Source: Actinocatenispora thailandica | GTDB lineage: Bacteria; Actinomycetota; Actinomycetes; Mycobacteriales; Micromonosporaceae | Assembly: GCF_016865425.1 (NCBI RefSeq) | Contig: NZ_AP023355.1 | Coordinates: 3,160,198-3,224,197, forward strand | Length of the DNA stretch: 64,000 bases | Reading direction: 5' to 3' | Part shown: in pieces, positions 56,930-64,000 of the stretch | Numbering within the stretch: position 1 is the first letter of the stretch | How the letters are laid out: each line of letters begins with the position of its first letter | The notes under the pieces: model-generated | Database searches by the model: none | What the model was told of the DNA's origin: nothing | The model's input: only the letters and a program-made list of their open reading frames with translations | Translations under genes and position numbers: made by a program

Positions 56930-57275
56930 GACACGGCGCCGGCGGATCGCCGATCTTGGTTGCAGAGATGCCCGTCTCGGCGGAGCCGGCCCAGATCGAC
57001 CGCCGCCACGCACGTCGATGTCATACCGATGACCCGCGGCCGGGCGGACGCGCCAGCTCAACCGCGACGATGCAGATCCGTACGGTGGCTGCAACCACGC
57101 CAGCGGAGGGGACGAAGCTCAGCCGGAAACCCCATCCCCGACCGCACCTACCGCGGCTGATCTTGGGTCGCCCGTGGCTTGCACGCCCGCTGTGGTACGA
57201 CGTTCAAGATCGACTCATGGCACCTTTGCCTCTGCCTCGGCTGCACCCCTCAGGGTCTTCAGCCGGATCGGGAGG
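56930..57275. other. 346-bp intergenic region, lower GC
   Basis: Between the cyd operators and the orphan gene. Base composition is clearly less GC-rich than the cyd genes. No protein-like frame or RNA family is recognised. Probable foreign or decayed sequence. Confidence 0.4.
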
Positions 57276-58187
57276 CTACCGCCAGCGATCGAACGAGGGC
57301 GTCCTGACCTCCCGGTAGCGAGCCGCCTCGATCAGTGCGCCAGACGGATCGCGGACGTCCACCCAGCGCGCCCTACTGCCGAGCACCTCGACGATCCTGC
57401 AGACGACGTCTGGGTCGCGGTCCCAGACATGGATGAACAAGCTGGGGCGGTCCTGGCGGTCAAAGTGGTCGGCATTGGTGTGGAAGTAGATGACCGGACG
57501 CTTCGTCGCCGTGATCCGGACTCCACTCAGATCGGCGCGGGGCAGGTGTTCGGCCGTTATGTCTGCGATGACGACGAAATCGCAGCGGCTCTCCCGGGAC
57601 AGGCTGCATCGTAGGGCCCAGAGTTGCAAGTCCGCCAACTCCGACATGTCCCGCCAGGACTCGGCGTACGCCTTGCCGTCCGAACCCGTCAACCGGGCGA
57701 AGGCACGCCGCAGGTCCTCCTCGTCCGAGGTGAACTGCCCCGGCCGGTCCGGCCAGATCCGGGATGTCTTCATCTGCCAGTCGAGGTGTCGGGCAAACCG
57801 GTCGAGCCACTCGACGAGAAGGGCGAAAGCCTTGGTGTTGCGTGGGCTGCCCAGCAGAAATTCCGCCGACATGGCCAGCAGCTCGGCGGTCTTGAACGGA
57901 TAGTACGACGCGCCGGTCGGCTCCTCGCCGAACCCGTTCATCATCCGCAACGCCTCGTGGGCCAACCGCCCCGCCAAGACCGGGTCGCCAACATCCCCGG
58001 GCCGGTTGGTCATCGGCCGCAGCAGTTCGGCGACCTCGGTCAGGCTCTCGCCGGGCCCGGGCCGCGAAGCCCAGAATTCCGCATGACGGCCGAAGCGGAC
58101 GATCGTCAGCCAGGCCACCTGGTCGTACTGGTCTTCACGAAGAGCCAGGATGCTCATGAGCAGTGGATCCGTTTCACGATCTGGCAC
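57276..58187 (-). CDS. hypothetical protein, orphan
   Basis: Up to 303 residues (GTG 58187) or 293 (ATG 58157, MSILALREDQYDQVAW); no clear SD for either. The protein is mixed alpha/beta, with charged helices and a C-terminal region (about 200-300) that alternates strands (CDFVVIADITAEHL, RPVIYFHTNADHF, SLFIHVWDRD). It resembles no family I know. Base composition is lower in GC than neighbours, hinting at transfer. It stands alone, between the cyd operon and LuxR genes. Confidence 0.7.
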   Translation of the reverse strand: MPDRETDPLLMSILALREDQYDQVAWLTIVRFGRHAEFWASRPGPGESLTEVAELLRPMTNRPGDVGDPVLAGRLAHEALRMMNGFGEEPTGASYYPFKTAELLAMSAEFLLGSPRNTKAFALLVEWLDRFARHLDWQMKTSRIWPDRPGQFTSDEEDLRRAFARLTGSDGKAYAESWRDMSELADLQLWALRCSLSRESRCDFVVIADITAEHLPRADLSGVRITATKRPVIYFHTNADHFDRQDRPSLFIHVWDRDPDVVCRIVEVLGSRARWVDVRDPSGALIEAARYREVRTPSFDRWR

Positions 58188-58212
58188 CGGACGATGTGGT
58201 GTGCGAATCGAA

Positions 58213-58244
58213 CATGGCAGAGAGGCCGCGGCCTCCCTGCCATG
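58213..58244 (-). terminator. 32-bp palindrome, probable terminator
   Basis: Arms CATGGCAGAGAGGCCG and CGGCCTCCCTGCCATG are complementary at 15 of 16 positions with no spacer, downstream of the LuxR-like gene that ends at 58410 on the minus strand and upstream of the orphan gene. Confidence 0.6.
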
Positions 58245-58409
58245 ACAGTCACGGCTCTACGGCACCTTCCTGGCGTACTCCGGTCGCCGGTGTGTCAACA
58301 CCAAGCCCACCCTCTCAAGATCCACTCATCACACCCTGCCTCCCTCTGAGCGGTGCACCCACCTCGCTCGATCTGCTCCGCCAGGCCCTGACCGCGCGGC
58401 AGGGCCGGC

Positions 58410-58958
58410 TCAGGCCGTCTCACCGCGGGCGCTGCGCAGGTAGGTCAGCACCGCCTCCCGGGTGGTACGCACCCCCAGCGCCTTGCGCGCCTCGGCAATG
58501 CGCCGGTTCGCGGTGCGCAGCGACAGGAACTCCGCCTCGGCCGCCGCCGCGATCGTCTCCCCCGCACCCAGCCGGTCCAGCAGCTGCCGCTGCTCGTCGG
58601 TCAGCGGCAGCCCGTCGTCGCCGTGTCCCGCCGCATCGTCGACTGGGTCGACGTTGGGGTCGCGCAGCACCGCCCCGATCCGGGACAGGTCGGCCAGTAC
58701 CGCCCGACCCGGCTCGGAGCGATCGTCGGCGATGACCACCACCCCGGCGCCGCGGGCCGCCGCCAGCACCGCGAGTGCCGCGGTGTCGATGTCCGGTACC
58801 CGGCCGAACAGCATCAGCCGCTGCTCGGCCACGTCCCAGGCCGCCTCCGGCAGCGCGAACCCCTCCCGGGTGCGCCAGCCAGAACGCGCCATCCGGCGCA
58901 GCACGATCGTCGCCTCCGCCGCCGAAGCCACCAGATAGCGCGGTGCCGGCCCGCCCAT
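58410..58958 (-). CDS. LuxR-like HTH protein, partner of LAL regulator
   Basis: 182 residues. Residues 1-110 look like a decayed receiver-like alpha/beta domain (RLMLFGRVPDID, GVVVIADDRSEPG) without the phospho-Asp; residues 117-178 form a LuxR-type HTH (LTDEQRQLLDRLGAGETIAA, TANRRIAEARKALGV). GGGAGG lies 9 nt before the ATG. It begins 37 bp after the large LAL gene on the same strand, so the pair is likely one operon. Confidence 0.78.
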   Translation of the reverse strand: MGGPAPRYLVASAAEATIVLRRMARSGWRTREGFALPEAAWDVAEQRLMLFGRVPDIDTAALAVLAAARGAGVVVIADDRSEPGRAVLADLSRIGAVLRDPNVDPVDDAAGHGDDGLPLTDEQRQLLDRLGAGETIAAAAEAEFLSLRTANRRIAEARKALGVRTTREAVLTYLRSARGETA

Positions 58959-58995
58959 CAGCGCGGCCCTCCCGCCGGGATCGCCTGTCGCGCGC

Positions 58996-61542
58996 TCATT
59001 GCAGCAACTCCAACGCCAGCCCGGCTGCTTCGGTCCGGGTCTTCGCCCCCAGCTTGCGCATCCCCGCCCGGATGTGCGTCTCGACCGTCTCCCGGGAGAT
59101 GCCCAGCAGCCCGGCGATGCGGCGGGTCGGCTCGCCCTGCGCCACCAGTCGCAGCACCTCGCGCTCCCGGTCGGTCAGCTCCATCCCGGCCCGCGGGCCC
59201 CGGGTCTCCCGCCGCACCGCGTGCCGGCGCAGCGCGCGGCGGGTGCGGCCCAGCAGCACCACCAGGCCGGCCTGTTCGGCCACCTGCTCGGCGCGCAGCA
59301 GCGGCGGCACCGCGCGGGACGCGTCCGCTTCGTACAGGCCGTGCGCGAGCAGGCAGCGCACCTCCTCGCGGCGCGCCACGTCGTGCCAGGCGGTCGCCGC
59401 CGGGTCGAACTCGGTGACCTTCGACGGGTCCGCCGCCACCGCCTGCCAGGCGGCCAGGGTCGCCTGCGCGGGCGCCGCCAGCTCGGCACCGTCGAGTTCG
59501 GGCGCCCGGTCACCGCCCGCCGCGTCGTAGGCCACCCAGCGCCCGGTGATCTGCGACAGCCCGGCCAGCAGCGGGGCGCGCCCGGCCGGCCGCAGCGGTG
59601 TCACCGCCTCCGGCTGGCCATCCAGCCAGGCCGCCTCGGCGGCCACCCAGTCCAGCAGACCGGCAACGCTCGCCGCCGGCCGGGCCGGTCGGGCGCCCAA
59701 CCGGGCCCGGGCCGAGGCGAGCAGCCCGCCGTCGGCCTCGGCAAGCGCCGCCGCCGCCGTCGCGTACCCGTGTGCAACCGCCGGCAGGGTGCGGTCGACC
59801 AGCGCGACCGCGCGGCGCACCACGTCGTCGAGCTGTTCGCCGCGCAGCGCGGTGCACCACAGTTCGGCGGCGAGAAACCGGGTCTGCCACGAGTACGCCA
59901 GGTCGCTCCCGCACGCGTCGGCGGCCAGCCGGGCGTTCTCCGCGGCCTCCGCCAGCCGGCCGTCCGCGGCGAGCGTCTCCACCAGCAGCCATGCGCTCCA
60001 CCGCGCGGCGAGTGCGTCCCCGGCGGCGCCGGCCGCCGCGGTGGCGGTGGCCAGTTCGCGCTCCCATCCGGTGCGGCGGCCGGCGGCGTCCACCGCGGCC
60101 AGCGCGGCGCGCAGCCCGGTGTGCTCCGGCGGGCGGCCGTGCCGGCGGGCGGCGGCCTCGGCCAGCTCGGCCGCCCGGGCCGGGTCGCGGCCCAGGGTGC
60201 CGAGCAGCAGCACCCGGTCGCGGGCGGCGACCACCTGCTGCTCGGCGGCGTCGGGCACCACGGTCACCGCCGCGACCGCCTCGGCGGCCTCGCCCAGCTG
60301 CAACAGCGCCTCGCCGCGCAGCACCGCACTGTCGGCGTCGACGGCGTCGCCCAGCGCACGCAGCGCCGCTCGTGGCCGACCGACCGCGAGCGCCGCCGCG
60401 GCGGCGTCCCGGCGTACCGCGGGACGCGGTTCGGCGCCGTCCAGCCCGCAGGCCAGCAACAGCAGGTCGGCCCGCTCCCCCGCGGTGGGTGCGGTGGCCG
60501 CCGCGGCGACGGCCCGCTGGTACGCCGGTTGGTCGTCACCGGCCGCGGCCAGGTGCCGGGCGGCCTCGGCGTCAGGGACCAGCTCGGCGAGCCGCCGGTG
60601 CACCCCGGCCCGCTCGTCGCTGCCGAGCAGCCCGGCCGCGACCTCCGCCACGTACGGCGAGACGGCGGCGATCAGGGTGCCCCCGCCGTCGTCGGGCTGC
60701 GCGACCACCAGCCCGGCGTCGACCAGCTCGGCCACGCCGGCGCCCAGCAGGCCACGCGCCGCCGGCCGGCGCAGCATGCCCAACGCCGCCATCGCGGTCC
60801 GGGCCGGCCGGGTCAGGTCGGCCAGCGCGTCGGCAACCGCGTGCGCCACCGCTCCGGCGCTGCCCGCATCGTCCGGCTCCGGCTGCCGCGACACCGATTC
60901 CGGGTGCGCCACCGCGTGCCGGGCGAGCGTCTCCACCGCGAGCGGTACGCCGCCGGCGCGGGCCACCACCTCGGCGAGGGAGGCGGCGCCCAGCCCGGGG
61001 GCGGTCCGCCGGGCCAGCTCGGTGGCCTGCTGCGGGGTCAGCGGCGGCAGTGCGAGCCAGGTGTCGCAGGCCTCGCGCAGCGCCGCCAGGGCAGCCGCGG
61101 GCAGCCGATGCGGGGTACGCAGCGACACCAGGACCCGGCAGTGCGCCGCCAGCGCCGGCAGCGTGCCGAGCGTGAGCGGGTCGGCCCACTGCAGGTCGTC
61201 GAGCACCAGCAGCCCGCCGCGCACCCGGGACCGGACCGCCTCGGCGGTCAGCGCGCCGTCCTCGATCGGGAGCCGGGCCCGCACCGCCCGGGACAGGGCG
61301 AGGCCGGGCACCGCCCGCAGGATGGCGAGGCCGCCCCCGGCGAACACGGTGCCGCCGAACCGGTCGGCCACCGCCCGCAGCGCATCGCTGCGGCCGGCGC
61401 CGGGCGCGCCGGTGACCACCACCAGGCCGGGCCGGGCCAGCCGGCCGGTCGCCACCGCGATCGGATCGGGCGCGGGCGCGGTCGGCCGCTGGTCGAGTCT
61501 CGGCGCGTCGGCGCCGGTCTGACCAGCAGTCGCGTCACGCAC
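58996..61542 (-). CDS. LAL-type LuxR regulator
   Basis: 848 residues. N-terminal ATPase with a P-loop GAPGAGRS at 45-52, where the catalytic Lys is Arg, and Walker B LLVLDDLQWAD near 110-120; a long Ala-rich helical (TPR-like) middle; a complete C-terminal LuxR HTH (LTDREREVLRLVAQGEPTRR, RETVETHIRAGMRKLG). The P-loop change suggests weak or absent ATP hydrolysis. The GTG at 61542 has GGGGGAGG upstream. Divergent from the dynamin operon by 131 bp, so it may control it. Confidence 0.87.
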   Translation of the reverse strand: MRDATAGQTGADAPRLDQRPTAPAPDPIAVATGRLARPGLVVVTGAPGAGRSDALRAVADRFGGTVFAGGGLAILRAVPGLALSRAVRARLPIEDGALTAEAVRSRVRGGLLVLDDLQWADPLTLGTLPALAAHCRVLVSLRTPHRLPAAALAALREACDTWLALPPLTPQQATELARRTAPGLGAASLAEVVARAGGVPLAVETLARHAVAHPESVSRQPEPDDAGSAGAVAHAVADALADLTRPARTAMAALGMLRRPAARGLLGAGVAELVDAGLVVAQPDDGGGTLIAAVSPYVAEVAAGLLGSDERAGVHRRLAELVPDAEAARHLAAAGDDQPAYQRAVAAAATAPTAGERADLLLLACGLDGAEPRPAVRRDAAAAALAVGRPRAALRALGDAVDADSAVLRGEALLQLGEAAEAVAAVTVVPDAAEQQVVAARDRVLLLGTLGRDPARAAELAEAAARRHGRPPEHTGLRAALAAVDAAGRRTGWERELATATAAAGAAGDALAARWSAWLLVETLAADGRLAEAAENARLAADACGSDLAYSWQTRFLAAELWCTALRGEQLDDVVRRAVALVDRTLPAVAHGYATAAAALAEADGGLLASARARLGARPARPAASVAGLLDWVAAEAAWLDGQPEAVTPLRPAGRAPLLAGLSQITGRWVAYDAAGGDRAPELDGAELAAPAQATLAAWQAVAADPSKVTEFDPAATAWHDVARREEVRCLLAHGLYEADASRAVPPLLRAEQVAEQAGLVVLLGRTRRALRRHAVRRETRGPRAGMELTDREREVLRLVAQGEPTRRIAGLLGISRETVETHIRAGMRKLGAKTRTEAAGLALELLQ

Positions 61543-61673
61543 GTGGGCCTCCCCCGCGGGCTGGCACGAATCCGGGATCCTAGGTCGGTGAGGATATGCC
61601 TAGTGTGTGTGCCGGCAGGCGTCGGCCACGCACACCAGGCCTGCCACCAGAGTAGTAGGAGGTACCACCGGCC

Positions 61674-61757
61674 ATGACCGACATGGACGGCGCCGAGAGC
61701 TTCGCGGCACACCGTGGTCGAGTCGTCACACACGGCGATTCCGGGGTGTTGCGATGA
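61674..61757 (+). CDS. 27-residue ORF coupled to dynamin-like gene
   Basis: ATG 61674 with AGGAGG at 11 nt; begins MTDMDGAESFAAHRG and ends with a TGA that overlaps the ATG of the GTPase gene (ATGA). The strong SD sits here and not at the GTPase, so ribosomes probably reach the GTPase by re-initiation. It may be a genuine small protein or only a coupling leader. Confidence 0.5.
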   Translation: MTDMDGAESFAAHRGRVVTHGDSGVLR

Positions 61758-63259
61758 GTTCGGGTCCCCTCAGTTCCCGGGTCCAGGCGCTGTGCGGCGA
61801 GTGCGGGCCGCGACTGGCCGGCAGCACCCAGGCGGCCGTGGTCGACATCTCCCGCCGGCTGGGCGAGCCGTTGCGGGTCGCGATCGCCGGCCGGCTCAAG
61901 TCGGGCAAGTCGACCCTGGTCAACTCGCTGATCGGACGGCGGGTGGCGCCCACCGAGGTCGGCGAGTGCACCCGGCTGGTCACCCAGTTCCGGTACGGCA
62001 CGACAGACCGGATCGACGTGGTGCGCCGGGACGGCTCCCGGGCCAGCCTGCCGCTGGACGAGTCGGGCATGATCCCGCAGAAGCTCGGGGTGCCCCGCGA
62101 CGAGGTCGCCTACGTCGATGTCACGCTCACCTCCGACCGGCTCGAAGACCTCACCGTGGTCGACACGCCCGGCCTGTCGTCGACCAACTCGTCGATCTCC
62201 GACGAGGCCCGCCGGTTCCTGTTCAACGAGGCGCCGATCGACGACGACATCGACGACGACTCCGCCGGCGCGCTGTCCGGCGCCGAGGCGATCGTGTACG
62301 TGTTCACCCAGTCGGTGCGCGAGGACGACCTGCAGGCGCTGAAGTCGTTCCAGTCGATGTCCTCGAAGCTGTCGAGCAACCCGATCAACTCGCTCGGCCT
62401 GTTCAACAAGGTCGACAAGCTCTCCGGTACCGGCGACCCGTGGCCGGTGGCCGAGCCGCTGGCCAACCAGCAGGGCCAGGTGCTGCGCCGGGTGGTGTCC
62501 GACGTGGTACCGGTGATCGGGCTGCTCGCCGAGACCACCGAGGCCGGCCGGCTGACCGCCGCGGACTGCGAGGCGCTGCGCACCATCGCGTCGATGTCCG
62601 ACACCGAGCGACAGGTGCTGCTCGCCTCCGTCGACCTGTTCATCGCCCGCGACTGCGCGGTGTCCAAGGCGCAGCGGGAGCGGCTGCTGCGGCTGCTGGA
62701 CATCTACGGCGTGTCGTTCGCGGTGGCCCAGTTCGTCGCGAACCCGAGACTTGCCACCGGCGAGCTGGTCAAGCAGCTGTTCCTGGCATCGGGCTTCCCG
62801 CGGGCCCGCTCCACCCTGGAGCGGGCGTTTCGCTGGCGCACCGACGCGATCAAGGCCGGCTGGGCGCTGACCAGCCTGGAGAAGATCGCCGGGCACGCCG
62901 AGCGCCCCGCCGACCGTGAGCTGCTGCGCGACGCCGTCGAGCGGGTGCTGCAGCAGCCCGAGTACCACCGGCTGCGGATGCTGGACGTCGCGCAGCAGGT
63001 CACCACCGGCTCGGTGGCGCTGCCCGAAGACATGGAGAACGAGCTGACCCGGCTGGCACTGTCCGACGATCCGCACTGGATTCTCGGCATGTCCGGCGCC
63101 ACCGTCGAGCAGCTCGCCAAGGCGGCGCTGGAGGCGGCGACGCGGTGGCGGGCGTTCGCGGTCGCCGGTGCCAGCCCCGCCCAGGCGCGGATCGCCCATG
63201 TCGTCCACCGCGGCTTCTTCCTGCTCTCCCAGCAGGTTCGAAAGAGTCAGCCCGCCTGA
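61754..63259 (+). CDS. dynamin-like GTPase
   Basis: 501 residues. G1 GRLKSGKS at 46-53, G3 DTPG at 137-140 and G4 NKVD at 218-221, with the extended GTPase domain inserts (FNEAPIDDDIDDD around 157-169) typical of bacterial dynamin-like proteins. The C-terminal 220 residues are helical and may form the stalk; no transmembrane segment is evident, and amphipathic membrane contact is possible. Such proteins remodel or protect membranes (DynA, IniA/IniC). It is followed 34 bp later by a membrane GrpE-like gene in the same operon. Confidence 0.88.
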   Translation: MSSGPLSSRVQALCGECGPRLAGSTQAAVVDISRRLGEPLRVAIAGRLKSGKSTLVNSLIGRRVAPTEVGECTRLVTQFRYGTTDRIDVVRRDGSRASLPLDESGMIPQKLGVPRDEVAYVDVTLTSDRLEDLTVVDTPGLSSTNSSISDEARRFLFNEAPIDDDIDDDSAGALSGAEAIVYVFTQSVREDDLQALKSFQSMSSKLSSNPINSLGLFNKVDKLSGTGDPWPVAEPLANQQGQVLRRVVSDVVPVIGLLAETTEAGRLTAADCEALRTIASMSDTERQVLLASVDLFIARDCAVSKAQRERLLRLLDIYGVSFAVAQFVANPRLATGELVKQLFLASGFPRARSTLERAFRWRTDAIKAGWALTSLEKIAGHAERPADRELLRDAVERVLQQPEYHRLRMLDVAQQVTTGSVALPEDMENELTRLALSDDPHWILGMSGATVEQLAKAALEAATRWRAFAVAGASPAQARIAHVVHRGFFLLSQQVRKSQPA

Positions 63260-63293
63260 GTCGCGCGATGCGCTTCGGATAAAGGAGCCCCCC

Positions 63294-63959
63294 ATGTCCT
63301 CGAGCAACCTCCGCGTCGTCGCCGCCGGTGTCGCCGCGATAGTCGCCGTACTCACCGGCATCGTCGGCGGCTGGGTCGGCGCCAAGACCGGGACCTGCAC
63401 CCTGCAGGTGCAGACCACCCCGGCCGACGGTGCCGCACCGGGTAGCTCCGACGGCCGCGGCGTGATCAGCCGCAGCGCCGGCTGCGAGTCGAGCTTCTCG
63501 GTGCAGACCGCCGCGGTCGGATTCGTCGGCGCCGGGCTGGCCGGCGGCGTCGCCGTCGCGCTGCTGTTCGCCGCCCGCCGCGACAACGACAAAGAGTCGA
63601 CGGTCACCTCGGCGCCGCCCGCCGCCGGCGCCGACCCCGGCCTCGCCCAGCGCGCCGAGCAGGCCGAGACCGAGCGCGGCAGCCTGATCCAGACCTGCGT
63701 GTACGTGCGGGATCGCGCCACCAGCAAGGCGATCGCCGACGTGCTGGGCCGGTCGCTGCAGGAGGTGGGTGTGACGACCGTGGCGCCGGTCGGCGCCCGG
63801 TTCGACCCGGCGCACCATGAGGCCGGCGGGGCCACCCCCACCACCGATTCGGCCCTCGCCGGCACCATCGCCGCGGTCGAGGTACCCGGCTACGTCGACC
63901 GCGGTGTCGTGCTACGCGCCCCCGTGGTCACCGTGTACAAGGAAGAGGGACGGCAGTGA
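63294..63959 (+). CDS. membrane-anchored GrpE-like protein
   Basis: 221 residues. Two membrane helices (about 7-29 and 73-94) flank an external loop with two cysteines (C35, C64). After a short coiled coil (115-130), residues 130-217 carry GrpE-like features: GARFDPAHHEA at 167-177 and the beta-domain ending VPGYVDRGVVLRAPVVTVYK. GrpE is the nucleotide-exchange factor for DnaK; a two-helix membrane version is unusual. AAAGGAG precedes the ATG. Its stop overlaps the next gene's GTG. Confidence 0.75.
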   Translation: MSSSNLRVVAAGVAAIVAVLTGIVGGWVGAKTGTCTLQVQTTPADGAAPGSSDGRGVISRSAGCESSFSVQTAAVGFVGAGLAGGVAVALLFAARRDNDKESTVTSAPPAAGADPGLAQRAEQAETERGSLIQTCVYVRDRATSKAIADVLGRSLQEVGVTTVAPVGARFDPAHHEAGGATPTTDSALAGTIAAVEVPGYVDRGVVLRAPVVTVYKEEGRQ

Positions 63960-64000
63960 GCGCACCGGCCAAGACCAACCAGGCCTCGAACACCGCCGCT
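63956..64000 (+). CDS. third operon gene, N-terminus only
   Basis: GTG 63956 overlaps the GrpE-like stop (GTGA) and stays open to the window edge for 15 codons, beginning VSAPAKTNQASNTAA. The Ala/Thr-rich start gives no family clue. A Hsp70-like or second dynamin-like protein would fit the context, but that is speculation. Confidence 0.55.
   Translation, partial: MSAPAKTNQASNTAA

Overview
The window is high-GC DNA with GC-rich codon third positions, many GTG starts, near-leaderless promoters, an RbpA gene and actinobacterial-type cydABDC, so it comes from an actinomycete; gene content fits Micromonosporaceae or a near relative (inference; there is no rRNA or tRNA in the window to settle it). 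I see about 60 protein genes, no RNA genes, no CRISPR array and no insertion sequence.

Layout. 0.0-9 kb: a frameshifted Ala/Pro-rich gene running off the left edge, a GntP gluconate permease, a zinc-ribbon/coiled-coil protein, WYL and TetR regulators, a frameshifted FrnE-TPR fusion, a methyltransferase and a rifampicin-monooxygenase-type flavoenzyme (rox) carrying an in-frame 33-bp tandem repeat. 9-20 kb: a TetR-cupin pair, an ABC exporter with a large secreted phosphoesterase, an erythromycin-esterase-family enzyme and a TioE-like regulator. 20-31 kb: FkbM methyltransferase, DinB-like protein, nucleotidyltransferase, two hydrolase/regulator pairs, a TetR-MFS pair with a double palindromic operator, a YCII/ECF sigma pair and a NarL-type two-component system. 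31-39 kb: Nei-type glycosylase, PrmC-like methyltransferase, APH-like kinase, EamA exporter, alpha/beta hydrolase, ABC exporter and methyltransferase, several with leader ORFs or hairpins. 39-42.4 kb: rbpA, a tyrosine recombinase, a MerR regulator, a relic of gntP, and two dif-like XerC/XerD sites bracketing a GNAT gene. 42.6-50.6 kb: UvrA2/DrrC-like ATPase, MFS, an N-terminal-HTH STAND regulator, and glyoxalase-fold proteins. 50.7-57 kb: the cytochrome bd operon cydABDC with a tandem operator and a trailing zinc-ribbon gene. 57-58.4 kb: a lower-GC patch with an orphan gene. 58.4-61.5 kb: LuxR-type regulators. 61.6-64 kb: a dynamin-like GTPase, a membrane-anchored GrpE-like protein and the start of a third gene.

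How it works together. Much of the window looks like defence against toxic small molecules: rox, erythromycin-esterase-like, APH- and ANT-like, DrrC-like, DinB-like, GNAT, EamA, two MFS and two ABC exporters, most beside their own regulator. Three genes (rox, the PrmC-like gene, the hydrolase at 35.2 kb) share a very similar translated-leader signature just upstream, suggesting common post-initiation control. The strongest candidates for something little described are (i) that leader family, (ii) the GNAT cassette between dif-like sites next to a recombinase, and (iii) the dynamin/GrpE-like operon cut by the right edge. Two genes near the left end each lack a single base in a C/G run; these may be sequence errors rather than real mutations.
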